DNA of 64,000 bases from Aurifilum marmelostoma (Eukaryota; Ascomycota; Sordariomycetes; Diaporthales; Cryphonectriaceae): assembly GCA_027559495.1 (NCBI GenBank), contig JAMXSV010000006.1:1674001-1738000 (forward strand). Reading direction: 5' to 3'. Of the stretch, positions 10,647 to 23,235 are shown one piece after another (the stretch's first letter is position 1; the number at the start of each line of letters is the position of its first letter). Position numbers and translations under genes: made by a program. The notes beneath the pieces are model-generated. The model was not told where the DNA came from. It ran no database searches and saw only the letters and a list, made by a program, of their open reading frames with translations.

Positions 10647-12685
10647 ACCGAAAACATCTCAACCCAGGCACGCCAGGAACATCACAGAGTGATTGATGCG
10701 GCACGATGCGGCTCAAGACACACAGAGAGGAGGGGGCAAACCATGAGTGATCTGCCCGGCGTGGGGTTCTTCTGGGCGTGTCCTCTGCCGGCTGTGGCTA
10801 CAACCTAGGATCTCTGGGCCACATGGTGGTTTTGAGCCTCAACGAGACCAACTTGAACGTTGCCCCACGCGCGGCCTACCTATGCGAGGAACTCGGACCT
10901 GAAATGGGATACCAGATGGAAACCAAATGTATGGTCTTGAAACCTCATGTTGTGAGGGGTGGGTTTGTTTGATATATGGTTAGCTGGGATGAGTGACAGA
11001 TAAGTATATCAGTGCTATTCAACAAACTACCTCCGCTGTGCTTAAAGTTTATTGTCTGCTTCAAATGTCTATGGTCACCAGGGGCGTTGACAAACTTCAT
11101 TTTGGAATGTACATTAATGAATTAAGCATTTACCCATTCTTCAGGCCCTGCAATTAGGCCAGGAATGTTTGATTTAGCTAGGCTTGTACTGCCTGGAGGG
11201 ACTTTGTGGCAGTTGCCATAGCTGTCTCCTCACAGTCATGCCCCCCTCTCCTGGAGTGAAGTCGAGAACAACTATGTGTTGCTGCTGTTGTGGTTGGTGA
11301 AATCATTGGTGTGCCCAATGCCAGTGACTAGCATTCCGACTGCCAGTTGAATAAGAACAGCAAATTCGAACAAGGCGATATTTGCATATGGCAGAGCAAC
11401 CAAACAATTCTTGTCTAGCACACCATGACACAACTTAATTATCGCCGTGCTACGCCATGCTTCGCCAATCTGCCAGTCAACAGACAAGGAGCCACATATC
11501 TCGCTAGTTAGCCAGCAGAGGCGGCACTGCTTTTCCGGCATCCTTGGTTTAGAATGGACACTGCCCTGAGAGACAATCCGGAGTTCATCACTGGACGGTG
11601 CGTATTGAATACATACTCGATACAGCCCTTGGCAATAAGCTAATCTTGATGGTGATTGCACCGATGACATCCTGGTAGCTGATGCTGTGTGACAGTCAAG
11701 TCCCCATGTGGATGGATACCTGAGTGTGGCAGGAGATATCTAGCCTCATGATGCCTACTACTCGGGTTCTCCAGCAGCCATATTTGTCAGATGCTCAGCA
11801 ATAGGGCCGGGTGTGTTGCCTTGTTCAAATTAAAGAGGTATATTTCAGACGGTGTAGCACAACAGCTAGAAGCTTCATGGTCTTACAGGACATCAAGGAC
11901 ACTGCACTATCGAGACACTAGGATCACACATGCCGTGGTCTGCACCGGACGTTGCACCGGGCGGGGATACAGGACTCATATGCAAGCAGCCGCGGGCCGA
12001 AGCAGGCGTCGACGCTGATGAGGAAGGACACTTGGGATAGGTGCGTAGCCGATGAAATGGCCGATGAAGCATGGTACCGGTATGCATATGCGCACTCACT
12101 CACTGGCATGGTAACAGACTGAAGGGCTGACTGTGAGCACAACAGGATGAACTTGAGGATAAGGAGGTAAATGGGTTGTTCTCATGACTTATTGTGACGT
12201 TGGGACGAACACACACATGTCCAAAGAGGAAGACAAGAAAACAAAAAGCGATTGCGCTTTGACGTGGCATCCAATGCCACACTAACTCTATCATACTACG
12301 CAGGGGCTTCTGCTCCGGCAGTGCCGACCGCCTGTTACAGTAGCCTGACTGCCTGAGTAGGTCACCCCTGGACAGTCAATGGGTGACGTCAGTTACTCAG
12401 GAACGCGCCCGTCGGGTCACACGACAGCGTCTGAACCGAATTGGATGTTTACACGGCCTCAAGGGAAACTTCGAAGGCTGCTCGTCAAGGCTTTTTCTCT
12501 GATTCTGGTGCGAGGTGAGGACGAAGTTTTCTTTTTTTTAAGATTTTTAGATTTTTTCCCCTTCCTCTCACTGTGTCGAACTATTAACCTTCAAGTTGGT
12601 AAACGCTATTCCTTACAAACACTGTCGCACATGAAGTCATCATCATCGTCATTGTCAAGACTCGCATAGTACACGGGCCCGAAGG

Positions 12686-14525
12686 ATGGAGGAACAGGAG
12701 AGACGGGCTGCATCACCTGCCGAGACCCAGGCTGAGACAATCTCAAGAACCATGGACACACAGCCGCTCAACCTGCCCACACGGCCACCGGTCACATGGA
12801 GGGAGCGCATCTTCCACAGCCTGCCCTACTACACAGGTCCCTACACCGTGGGCTACCTAGAGCTCGAGCTCCCCGTCGAGCGGCCGAGGACCTTCTCGCG
12901 CATCAAGCGCGACAGCCGTCACGCCCTGCAGCTGGACACGGTCCTGTTCAGCATATACTACCCTACCAACGCGGACCCGAGCTCGGGTGCCAGAGTCCCC
13001 TGGCTTCCCCGACCACGGGTGCAGACGTGTCATGGATATGCAAAGTTTTTTAGTATCCCTAATTTCCCCGTAACGGCGTACATGGCTGCAACTTGCATGC
13101 TCACGAAGCTGCCCGCCATCAGGAACGCGAAGCTGGCGCAGGCCCGGGCGTCAGCTTCGAACCCACCGGTGGATGAAGGCTCGTCGGGAGGGCATCGTGG
13201 CGGGAGGCCGACATTCCCCGTGGTGATGTTCAGCCACGGACTGGGCGGGTCCAGAACCATGTACTCTACTGTCTGCGGGGACCTCGCCTCGTACGGCCTT
13301 GTTGTTGTGGCTGTGGAACACCGTGATGGGTCTGGGGCGAGGTCGTACGTCAATGTGCCCCCAGGCAGGAACTCGCCTGAGTGCAGCCAGGAGGACGAGA
13401 GGGAGAGGAGTAGCAGTGATAGCATCGACAAGAACACCTCCGGCCCGGGCAGGTCTACAGTTGGTGGTGAGCCGAAACGTGCGAGAAACTACATGGTGGA
13501 CTATATCTTCCCCAAGGACAACGCGCAGGACACAGCGCCTCACAATGCCAAGGGGGGTGGACCGCGAGCTGCGCGGCGCACAGATCGAGATGCGCCTGGC
13601 AGAGATAGAAGAGGCTTTCAAGGCTCTGGAGATCATCAACGCGGGTGACCCGGACAAATGGATCAAGAATCACAACCTGAGGAAGAAGCCAAACCGCGGG
13701 TCCAGCTCAAAGGGGCTCGACGGCATCGACTGGACAGACTGGAAGGACCGGCTGTCGCTGGACAAGGTCACGGCCATGGGCCACTCCTTTGGTGGTGCCA
13801 CGACGGTGCAGATCCTCCGCCTCGACGACCGTTTTCCCTGGATCGGGCAGGGCATTCTCCTCGACGCGTGGGGGCCCGCGACCCCGGAGGTCGAAGCAGG
13901 GTCAACCCAGACCATCACGAAGCCGCTCCTATCCATCGGGTCGGAGGCGTTCATGCACTGGAAGGACAACTACGACAAGGTGGCCGAGATCTGTGCCGAG
14001 GCGCAGTCCGGCGGCGCCCTGTGCTGGATGCTGACGGTCAAGGGCTCGACGCACCTCTCGCAGACGGACTTCTCGGTGCTGTACCCGCGCTGGATGTCCC
14101 TGCTGATGAAGACGCTGATCGACCCGTCTCGCGGCATCTACCTCACCATCGCGCCGACTCTTGAGTTTCTCAAGATCGTCCTCCCCCGGCCGGTGGTGCA
14201 GACCAACACGTTCCTGGACAACGCGTGGTGTGGCGGGGGCCTGCTGCGAGGTGCGCGGCTTGCGGATGAGATCTCGCTGGAGCACAAGCCCGTCGAGAAG
14301 TGGATCGCCGCCCGGCTCAGGGTCCGGCACGAGTTCAGGCTGCGGCTGCAGAGGTGGTGGCGGAGGACCATCATCTGGAAGCGTGGGGGAAAGGGACCTG
14401 CTGGGGTGCCGGAGGGGGAGGAGATCTGGGTGCACAAGTGTCCATCCAGGGCAGATGTCGAGAGGGAGGTGGTGGATGAAACCACGAAGCCGGCGAGTGT
14501 CACGAGGCTTCCGACCTCGTCATGA
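12686..14525 (+). CDS. PAF-acetylhydrolase-like phospholipase A2, apparent frameshift
   Basis: This is a serine lipase of the platelet-activating-factor acetylhydrolase II type, which removes short or oxidised acyl chains from phospholipids. It is intronless. The first frame (12686 to ~13557) carries the YTVGYLELELP start, the YYPT segment and the FSHGLGG oxyanion motif. The second (~13558 to 14525) carries nucleophile Ser in GHSFGG (~residue 367), likely Asp in LLDAWGP (~393) and His in GSTHLSQ (~455). The frames join at six G at 13552-13557, where five G would give the contiguous family sequence AKGVDREL and a 612-aa protein. No GT..AG intron could bridge the gap. I read this as a homopolymer error; a genuine recent frameshift would split the protein before its nucleophile. 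The basic Arg-rich tail (residues ~535-570) is of unknown use. Confidence 0.85.
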
Positions 14526-15305
14526 TGGCGACGGTGTTTCGGTTGGGCATTGACAAATATGCATGGCATTTGTGATAATTGTGGATTCCTACATTATGTG
14601 TTACGACAAGCACTCGATACCCTCCGCGTAGATAGTATTTGAATTTGAAATGTGCATTTAGGCGAAGGAGAGTGATATGCTGCTACATAATAGCCACGTG
14701 TAGAGAAATGCGTTCTACAAAATCTGATATCCATCTGGCCTGCACACACTCCTGAGACAGGCCGTGTGCTACTGATCATCTATCCATCTCGTCTGTGAGC
14801 TTCCATACACTGGGAATCGTGAGAAATGAAAAGTTACTCGGTTTCAAAATTTGATTCAGCAAAGTCGACCCAACCTGGGTGGATACACGTCTCTTTCTCT
14901 CTCTCTCTCTCTTTCTCTGATGTTATATAGCTTATGTCATGTATTTTTATCATTTCTACGAAAAAGTCAATCGCTGGGATCCTGGGCCCGGATCTGCGGA
15001 GGACCCAGGAGCTCGTGACATCCATGTGCCTCGTGGCAATGTCACGGCGTCCCTCTTTCTCGAGTTTCTTTTCAGGAGGGGGGGGAGGGGCAATACCACG
15101 CTCTGTAAGGTACCGTACTCATGCCGAAGATCCGGGCGAGCCCACACGTCCACGTAAACACGATCAAAGTTGCTGGTAGCATGTCATTGAAGTAATCATA
15201 ATCAATCCGAGACATAGGGACGTTGTGAGTGAGGCTAGCGGGGGGGGGCGGGCGAGGAGATTAAAAAAAAAATCAGGGAAAACGTGGGCTAGGGGGGGAG
15301 CAAGC

Positions 15306-15330
15306 AAAAAAAAAAAAAAAAAAAAAAAAA
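15306..15330. repeat. A25 homopolymer
   Basis: Twenty-five consecutive A in the gene-free block. Confidence 0.95.
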
Positions 15331-15631
15331 TTGAATTGAATTAAGGATGGGGTGGTACGTGGTATGGATGGGGTGAGTCCGTGCCGAGATGACCGAGAGA
15401 GAGGGAGAGAGACAGAGTCTGTCCCCTCTTTTTTTCGTATCTTGAGACGGTAGCTCCCGACGGTCAGCGCAACAAGCTCGTGGGGCTGGCTGGGTCTGTT
15501 TAGTGGTCTGAGTAAGTAAAGTGGCGTTGATGGTGGTGATGATGATGATGATGAAAATTGTGGCTTGGAAAACCCTCGTTTTTGTTATTTGCTTTTTCTT
15601 GTTCTTTCTTCAATGCCGATGGGTCCGTGTT

Positions 15632-15653
15632 TGTGTGTGTGTGTGTGTGTGTG
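15632..15653. repeat. (GT)n microsatellite
   Basis: About eleven GT units, followed by a GA-rich tract. Confidence 0.95.
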
Positions 15654-15874
15654 GAGAGAGAGCGGGGGCTCGGGGGAGAGAATAGTGTGTGTGTGGGTGT
15701 GTGAGAGAGAAATTATCTGGTCTCGCTCAGAACAAGGCCTGGGCAGGTCTTGTCTTGCCTTCACCGACCATCTCATCTTGACCGACAGTTGCTTGGCCGG
15801 AGATTTCTGAGACAAGGTGAACGTTTGTGTGTGTCTGTCTGTCTTGTCTGTATGCGTGTCAACGGAGGACAGGA

Positions 15875-15913
15875 TTTTTTTATTTTATTTTATTTTATTT
15901 TATTTTTTTTTTT
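15875..15913. repeat. (TTTTA)n and poly-T tract
   Basis: Repeated TTTTA units bounded by T runs. Confidence 0.9.
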
Positions 15914-15951
15914 AAAGGAGAAAGAATGAATCTACGGCGGGCTGGCTAACT

Positions 15952-15952
15952 A

Positions 15953-15991
<39 letters not shown>

Positions 15992-15998
15992 TGTGTGT
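15952..15998. repeat. Compound (CT)n-(GT)n microsatellite
   Basis: About eleven CT units switch directly to about twelve GT units. Confidence 0.95.
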
Positions 15999-18900
15999 AT
16001 AGCCACCCCTCCCTCCTCTTGGAACAGATGATTCCGGAACAGTAGAGTGCGGGACCAAATTTTATTATGTTTCTCTCTTTTTTTTCTTTCTTTTGGGATT
16101 CCTTCGGAAGGGCTACGACAGAACCTCCTTTGGGAATTAGTCCCGCGGTTCCCTTCTTTGGTAGACTAACTGTAGAGGGACTTTTAAGTTTGTGTGCGTA
16201 CGTCCACGACAGAAAGATTGAAAAAGATTAAGAATAAAGGGGGAAGGGGGAACAAAAAAAAAATCCATGCGATATCTTGGGTCATGCAGGTAGACCCAAA
16301 GAACCCGCATCCCTACGATATGTAACGGCCAGGTGACCTGAAGCACGACGATGGATCGCAAGACGAGCAGACACACGAAGGAGGACTTCGTATTCTCTCC
16401 TCCCTAGGGCCTCCCTCCCCCCTCAGGTGGTGCTGCAGGGGGTGAATAAGGCCAGAAAAAGGTGAACATTCCGTCATGTCGGGACGACAAGACCCAAGAT
16501 CGACAGACCCCACGGGCGCTGGGCGCTGGGCTCCTCTCAGGCGGCAAACCTTGTTGCAAAGGTTAAGCCAGGGCCAAGCAAGTTGCCTCCGCGCCCCCGG
16601 GGGAAGGTCGCTCAGCCCTGGCCTTGGAGATCGCCGACCCAAATATCACGGCTGTTGGGTACCTTGTTTTCTTTTCAGTGGCTCTCGAGGTGTTGGATGT
16701 GATACAAGGGGGAGAAAGAAAAAAAAAAAAAAAAAAGAACGAGCGTCTGTGTTGTACAGACTTGGTACATATTTGTGTGTGCGTTTCTCGGTTTACAACC
16801 GCGCACCCTCGTTAAGAGAGAAGTGGAACTTTCTTCCCTTCCCTATTTTTTGACCCCACATCCAGACATACCTGGGTATCTCTCTGGGTTTCGAATTCTA
16901 GCGGCTTCTCCTCAATCAACCGCTGACGACGCGAGGTCGGTTATTTTGAGCCCACGTGTTTTGTTGGGAACGTTTGTTGCCGACAAGACCGATTCATTGT
17001 GCTTGCAGCAGCACCGGCAGCGGTAGCAGTACGGAGGATGAACAAAAAGTACTGCGCCTCAGTCAGCTGCAGAGAAGGAAAGGAAAAAAAGAAAGCGTAG
17101 AAGAGAAAAACGGCTTGACTTTGTAAACCCCGAGAGTGTCGATCGTATGCTTAGGCGGGGAGGAGGGAGAGCAGGGGAGTAACCACAACAGGCAACGGGC
17201 CTTGCTTTTGATACGGGGCCATTTCTTGAACGGGTCGTGTCTCGTGGTGAAGTACCTGGTACTAGAATTACTTGTGTGTTTTCTTTTTTTTTTTTTGTTG
17301 TTTCTTTTTTTGTGTTGTCTCTCCTCGCCTCGACGAGAAATAATAGAACATGTAGTAGCTTACAGGTGCGCAGACTTGGCTGCATGTGCCCTTGTTCACC
17401 CTGGAGCAGGTATTGCCGAGTCCTGCAGCAAGAATGGACGAGGAAGAGGGACAAAAAGGAGGAAGAAAAGGTAAGGTGTGACAGCATCCTCCCGTCCAAG
17501 GCAAGCATGTGCTGCGGGCTGGTGAGCAGGCTGAAGGTACAGTAGGACGCCGGGGCCGCCCTCTCAGGTCGTGGTGGCGGCGGTGGTGTTGTGCTGCCAA
17601 GCCTACAACAGGTTTCGACTCCCCTGTGACAGGCAAGCCCGGGTACTGCTGTACGTACCGGCATGTATAGTGACTTGGCGTACAGCGCACACCTCACTAC
17701 AGGGGGCTGTCGTGTTTTAGAAACAAACCCACCTTGCCTACTGTACCTCTCTCTCTCTTCCTCTCTACATACAGTACAACACGTATCCATCCATCCCATC
17801 TCACCATCATCACCCGTGTTGCATGTGGACTTTGTTGTCTTGCCAGCTCACGCACCCTCTTTTTTTTTTTTTTTTTCTTCTTCCTGCCCCGGGCATTGTC
17901 TAACGGCGACACCCAACCATGCACATAAGCTAAGCAGGCTGAGACCTGCCTGAAGATCGTATCCCTCTGCTCCTCTCTCTCTCTCTCTCTCTCTTACTGC
18001 CTACCTGCTCCGCTCTTGTTGGTCTCTGATAGAAATTATTGGCAAATAGTCTTCTTTTTTTTTCTCCCTCCTCCCGTGTTCCCTTTGGTCATTAGTGCAA
18101 TTGTTCATTCGAACGTTGTATCGATGACTGACCGCCTGTCCTGTGTCGATCAGACTTTCAGCCTCACACGGCCTGCCTCACCATCTCCCATCGTTTGAAG
18201 TAAAGTCTGTCTGTGTGTTGGTGGCCAGTCACTGAGCCTTGTTCTTTTTTTCTCGTCTCTTCTTCTTCTCCTCCTCCTCCCACTCTTCCCTTCTGTCACT
18301 CTCGCATTCACTCGTTGGGTTTGTTTCTCGGTCACATTACGCCGTATCCGAGCCGCAGTCACCCTGCCTGCAGCTACATCTTATCAGTCGTTACCTTTTT
18401 GAGGAGTCCAAGAGGAGAGAAAAGGGACAGAGACAGAGAGACAGACACACGCATATTCCCGCCGAAGCCACCATCTTGTCGCATTTTTTGGTCAAGCTTC
18501 AACGGTTTCTGGTTGAGCACCCTGCCTCGTCTAGATTATTTATTGTTGCATATTTACCTGCTGTCCCGGCTGGTCCTTGCTGCTACTGCTTTCGAGAGCC
18601 GACCAGACGCCATGTCACCACGTGCCGCTTAATTATTTGCCATCCAGCACGACGACTTTAAATCGCATCACACTCGCACACACAAGCACAAACATCAGAT
18701 CGGATCACCAAACACCACACACCACACACCGGCACCTGGTGCTCATCCTGTCCGCTCTCGCTCTCTCCCTTCCAGGACCTTACCTACCTTCCTGTTCCAC
18801 CAGCTACGCACATCTTCTCTTGGTTTGAGACATACATTCTTTCTACTTGAAAAAGGGGGGAACTGACACACCACCATCATCATCACCACCAACCTTGAAT

Positions 18901-19634
18901 ACCACTTGCGACCTTTGGCACGCGGCCTCCCAAGTCGCGTCACAGTGTCATTCGGTCACCTCTCCAGAGAGGGGGAGGGTGTGAAAAGAAAAGAAAATTA
19001 AAAATTCAACAAACCCCCTTGGCCACTTTTCCCCTCCTCTCCAAGTCGACAATTCTCCGACACCACATTACATATCTTGGTTGGTCCCTTGCTTGGGATC
19101 GCCACAGTCAGCCGCCCCAGAATACTTCCCCATTCGCCCGCGCACCCCCTCCACCAAACCCCCCCCCCCCGGTCGCTGACCACAGATTGAACCACCACAC
19201 CATCACCACCACAAACCTGGTCAGAGGTCGCATATACCCTCGAATATAACCCTCGACATTCCTTCCCCATCTGTTCCTTCCCGCCGGGCCTACTGCTGCC
19301 TGCACATTCTTTTCTCTTTTTTCTGCCTGGCCTTGACATCTTTGCACAGCTTGGGCCGCCTATCGATCACGCTGCCCTGGTTCCTTTTGTTTTCTTTTTT
19401 TTTTTTTCCTTTTTCCTTCTTAATTTTTTTGACGACGACGGCGTCGACGGACGGGTCTCGCCTCCGCAGTGAGCGTTTGTCTACCAAGTAATTCACCTTG
19501 TAGGCTGGGCTCCACCTGGTTGGCTGCCCTCATCCTCCCTCATAGTCATCCTCACCACCCGTCACCCCACAAACAAGCAACAGTCATTCGTTCATAAAAC
19601 TCCGTGAGCCAGCCATTCCTCCTGGGTTGGCGCA

Positions 19635-22600
19635 ATGTCCACACAAACCAAAATGGCAACCACCATGGCAAGCACACCAGAGAAGCCCAAGGATCGCAAG
19701 TTGCCCCCGAGGGCAGCAAGCCTGCAGCGCATGCTGGAAATCGAGAGGAAACAAAAGGTAAGTTGTTTTCCTTTCTTTTCTTTTTTCTTTTTTCCCCTCG
19801 CGCTGCAAGTCAATTCCTGTTGCGCCTCCCTTTCCAACCTCTATGTGCGCGCCCTTACCGCGCGTAACAGAGGAGAATGCGAGCAAAAATATCTGATTAA
19901 AAATGGCCTTGCCCGTGCAGATGGACAGACTGCAGCAGCAATCCCCTGCTCCAGGTGCGAACGTCCCCGGCCGTCGTGGCGTGTCGCCCGCGTCCAACTC
20001 TTCCTCCGCCTCCTCCTCCAACTCCAAGCCAAACCTGCTCCACCGCCGTCGAGAGTCCTCCCTGCCGCGACAACAGGACGACCGCCTGGCCATCCCGGCT
20101 CCCAAGAGCTTCACCCTGCCGCCCCTCACAATCGACACGCACTCGCACGAGAGGAGGCCCAGCAGCAAGCCAGCAGCAGACGCCAGGGACAGGAAAGAAA
20201 ACAAGGACAAGAACGGCAGGGACACTAAGGACAGCAAGGGGCCCAGGAGACCTGACCGAGACGGGCTGCCCTCTGTGGTGAGGGCGGCTGCAACGACACC
20301 GATGTCGACGACGGCAACCCACGAGCCCTCGCACCTCAAGGTGGTGTCGTTCGCGACAGACGATGAGAACCAGTCAGACGACGGCTCGTCCATATGTCAC
20401 TCGCCGACCTGGGACGAGTTCAGCAAGAAGAAGAGGAAGGCTGCCGACGACAACAAGAGGAAGAGGCTGTCCAAGCAGCCACCGCCGGCCGCCATGGAGA
20501 ACAACACCAGCAACAATAGCAGACCCCCGCTGCCGCTTAACTCCCGAGCCATGTCAGACTCTCTGCTGAGCACTCAGCCCGTCCGCCAGAGCCTAGAGAG
20601 TAGTACGAAGCAGCAGCAGCAGCAGCTAGGTCAGCTGGACAGCCCACAGGTCGACCAGCACCCCGCACCACCACCGCTCCCGCGAGCCATGTCAGCACAG
20701 CCGGGCGGGGTCGAGTCTGTCGAGACGGTCGTGAGGAGCCCAGCTTTCATCGGTGGCGTGCGGCTGGAGCGGGAGCGGGAGGCAGCCATCAAGAGGCTGC
20801 TAAATGCCAGGGCGACCTCGGCTGAACGACCTGCGTCCGAGGTGCTGCCGAGCCCAACAACGCCTCCAGCGTCCAGGACAACGACGGATGTGTCCAAGAA
20901 GCGAGAGACGGCTCCCGCCGTGTCATACCCTCCCACGTCTACCAAGACGCCCTTTTTGAGACAACAGCAGCAGCAACAACAACCACAACAGTCGGGCGGC
21001 AGCGGCACCGGCAGCGGCTCCAGGCCGCGGCGCGGGTCTCTGGGCAGCGGCATCATCTCGGCGGCGGGGAAACTGTTCGGCTCTTCCAAGGATAAGGACC
21101 TGAAGAAGAACGAGCTGGGTTTTGCCGTCAGGAGAAACGAGTCACAGGAGTCGGTCCGGACGGTACAGACCTTCTTCTCGTCCTCGCAGGACAACAGGGG
21201 AAGGCAGGCGGACGGTGTTGCCCCCACGCATGCCAGAGGGTCAAGCTACGACAGCCACGAGCGGTTTACCGCGCGGAAGGAAGGGAGGAAGGGGAAACTT
21301 AGCCTCCCGCCCGTGTCGTGGAAAAACCAAAAGAGAAGCCGCACAACTTCCATGATCGCTGTGCCGCCTGACTCGGCCCGCGATGGCTCCTTCTCGCCCG
21401 ATCGCAGCCCTGCACTTGCAGAGGACAACTTCGGTTTCCTCGAGCGGCCCTTCTCGCCGCCTGTCGATAGCCCACTCTCACCGCCCGCGAGCCTCTCGGC
21501 GTCCATGAAGGCCAAGATGAGCCCACAGCTGGCCGCGGCGTCGGCGCCTCCCCCGGTCGCTACTCGCAAGGGCGGCAAGAAGAAGTTCAGAGATGCCATC
21601 AAGACGGGCTTCAGGTCTTCGGGCTCATCATGGACGGCGCCTGATCTCACACCAATCCAGCGCGCCCGGTCTGCCACGCTGGATACGCTTGTGGGTGGCG
21701 CCGGTGCCGGTGCCGAGGCAGAGACCACTCCTGTGTCTGGTCCTGGAAAGGAGAACTCACCTGGTCATCAACACCAGCAGCAGCAGCAGTCCCAGGCGGA
21801 TCCCAAGGGCTCAGGCGCTTCTTCTTCGTCCTCGCACCCCGACTCGGAGTCTCAACCGCCCTCGCCCATGACGACACCCGACACCTCGAGGCCTCAGAGC
21901 TCCTCGAAGGACAACCAGACCAACCGCTTTGAGGACCCAAAGAGGACGTCACTCACGCAGGGCAACAGCGCGGTCGCGCGAAATATTGGCGTCGCCTCCT
22001 CGGGCGAGCCAGCATCTGGATATTTCGCAGCGTCCATCTCTGCCAAGGACACGGGATCGCCCCGGATCAATGTCGACATACCGAGCGTCAGCCAGCAGAA
22101 CGATTTCTTCCTGGAGGGCATGCAGCCCAGCGAGCAGGAGTTCCTGACGGATGAGCTGTGGAACCCGAGCAGGAGGCAGCTCGACCCAGACCAGCTGTCC
22201 TTCACCAGCGCGCTCACGAGCATCGACGTCAAGAGGTCCTTCAAGGACCTGAGCTCGACCATCATCGGCTCACCCCTGCAGTCGCCCAACGGAGATGTGA
22301 CACCGATGTCGCTCGACCGAGACCAGCAGGGGCAGCAGAATGGTCTTGCAGGCGGCTCAAGAATCACCGTACAGCGAGCAGAGATCGAGTTGGCGCCGCC
22401 GACGGCCTTCAAGAACTCTCCTAAGCACCAGCTTGGCCAGGACTTCGCATCCAGGGTGTCCAACTCGTCCATGCTCTCCAACCTGCCTCATCACCAGAGC
22501 ATGCCCGCCGTGCGACCTGTCCACCACCACCACTCAGGCCAGCGGCTGATCCTCAACGACGACCTCGACAAGCGGTCCTTCTCGTCACTGCACACGCGGG

Positions 22601-23235
22601 CCGACAGCCCGGACTCGTTTGCTCAGCAGCAGCAGCAACAACAGCAGCCGTCTGCAAAGACCTCGTCTGCCTACCTGCAGGAAGCTCGCAGGGCCGCGCC
22701 CTCGTCACCACGGGCGCCGTCGTCCAAGGCAAGCGGCAGCAGCAACCTCTCGCTTCCGCCCGTCACAGCCACCAATTCTGGGTCGTCGTCGTCGCCGTCC
22801 CTCCTCTCGGCATCCCGAGCGTTTGCACTCACCGGGCCTAAGATTGCAGCTGCTGTTGTGGCACCGCCCGTGCCTGTCGTCCCGTCATCGCCGCTCCACC
22901 ACCACCAAGAGGCGGCAGCGGCGGCAGCGATGATCAGCAGCAGCAGCAGCAGCAGTAACAACAAATCCAAGGACAACAGCAATAACATCCTCGACAGACC
23001 CATCGCCAAGATGCTGGTCGAGTGCTGCCACTGCAAGTTCTACCAGGACATGCCATCGCGTGTGTACGAGGCCATGGCGCGGCCCGACGACATCGTCAAG
23101 GATAAGAGACTTGGCGTGTCCGGGCAGGTGACGACGTGCGTCAAGTGCCCCTGGTGTAGCCACAACATGAGCACGGTCTGCTGTGCCGGCTATGCGGCTG
23201 TTGTTTATCTGCGGGAGAAGCTGCACGGGCCCTGA
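19635..23235 (+). CDS. Large disordered protein with Cys-rich C-terminal domain, function unknown
   Basis: I do not recognise a characterised homologue. Two exons, 19635-19757 and 19921-23235, are joined in phase across a 163-bp intron (GTAAGT..CAG) and give 1145 aa. Most of the chain is low complexity, rich in Ser, Pro, Gln and basic stretches, with poly-Gln and poly-Ser tracts; it should be disordered. Short ordered-looking pieces are PRAASLQRMLEIERKQK at residues 26-41 and GGVRLEREREAAIKRLLNAR. The final ~75 residues (from DRPIAKMLVE) look folded. Cys at 1076, 1077, 1079, 1114, 1117, 1120, 1127 and 1128, with His1078 and His1122, suggest a zinc-ribbon-like site, ending in AGYAAVVYLREKLHGP. 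This density of Cys and aromatic residues contrasts with the rest and probably marks the conserved part. A regulatory or scaffold role is a guess. It sits between two ~5-kb gene-free flanks. Confidence 0.8.

Larger units (their letters stand above)
9738..12685. other. 2.9-kb intergenic, shared upstream region
   Basis: This lies between the divergent starts of xylose reductase (-) and the PAF-AH-like gene (+). Open frames at 10215-10808 (+) and 11272-11670 (-) have no domain, no coding-like composition and no plausible splice partners. Putative XlnR- and CreA-type sites sit at 10571-10646. The rest shows nothing I can name. Confidence 0.5.
14526..19634. other. 5.1-kb gene-free region, low complexity, leader of the 1145-aa gene
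   Basis: No open frame looks like a protein. The DNA holds many simple repeats: A25, TTTTA repeats, (GT)n, (CT)n-(GT)n, and T16. From about 17.7 to 19.5 kb the plus strand is strongly pyrimidine-rich, as in fungal core promoters and long leaders, so transcription of the downstream gene probably starts there. The length is far above the spacing elsewhere in the window. Confidence 0.6.

Noticed and set aside
10215..10808. 197-aa plus-strand open frame
   Set aside because: Random-looking composition, no domain; it overlaps the probable xylose reductase promoter.
11272..11670. 132-aa minus-strand open frame in the 2.9-kb spacer
   Set aside because: No recognisable domain, no suitable splice partners and composition unlike neighbouring coding sequence.
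13552..13557. Programmed ribosomal frameshift at the G run
   Set aside because: No slippery heptamer or known precedent in this enzyme family, and similar breaks at other G/C runs point to sequencing error.
17059..17799. 246-aa minus-strand open frame
   Set aside because: Built from low-complexity Lys, Ser and Pro runs in repeat-rich DNA; not protein-like.
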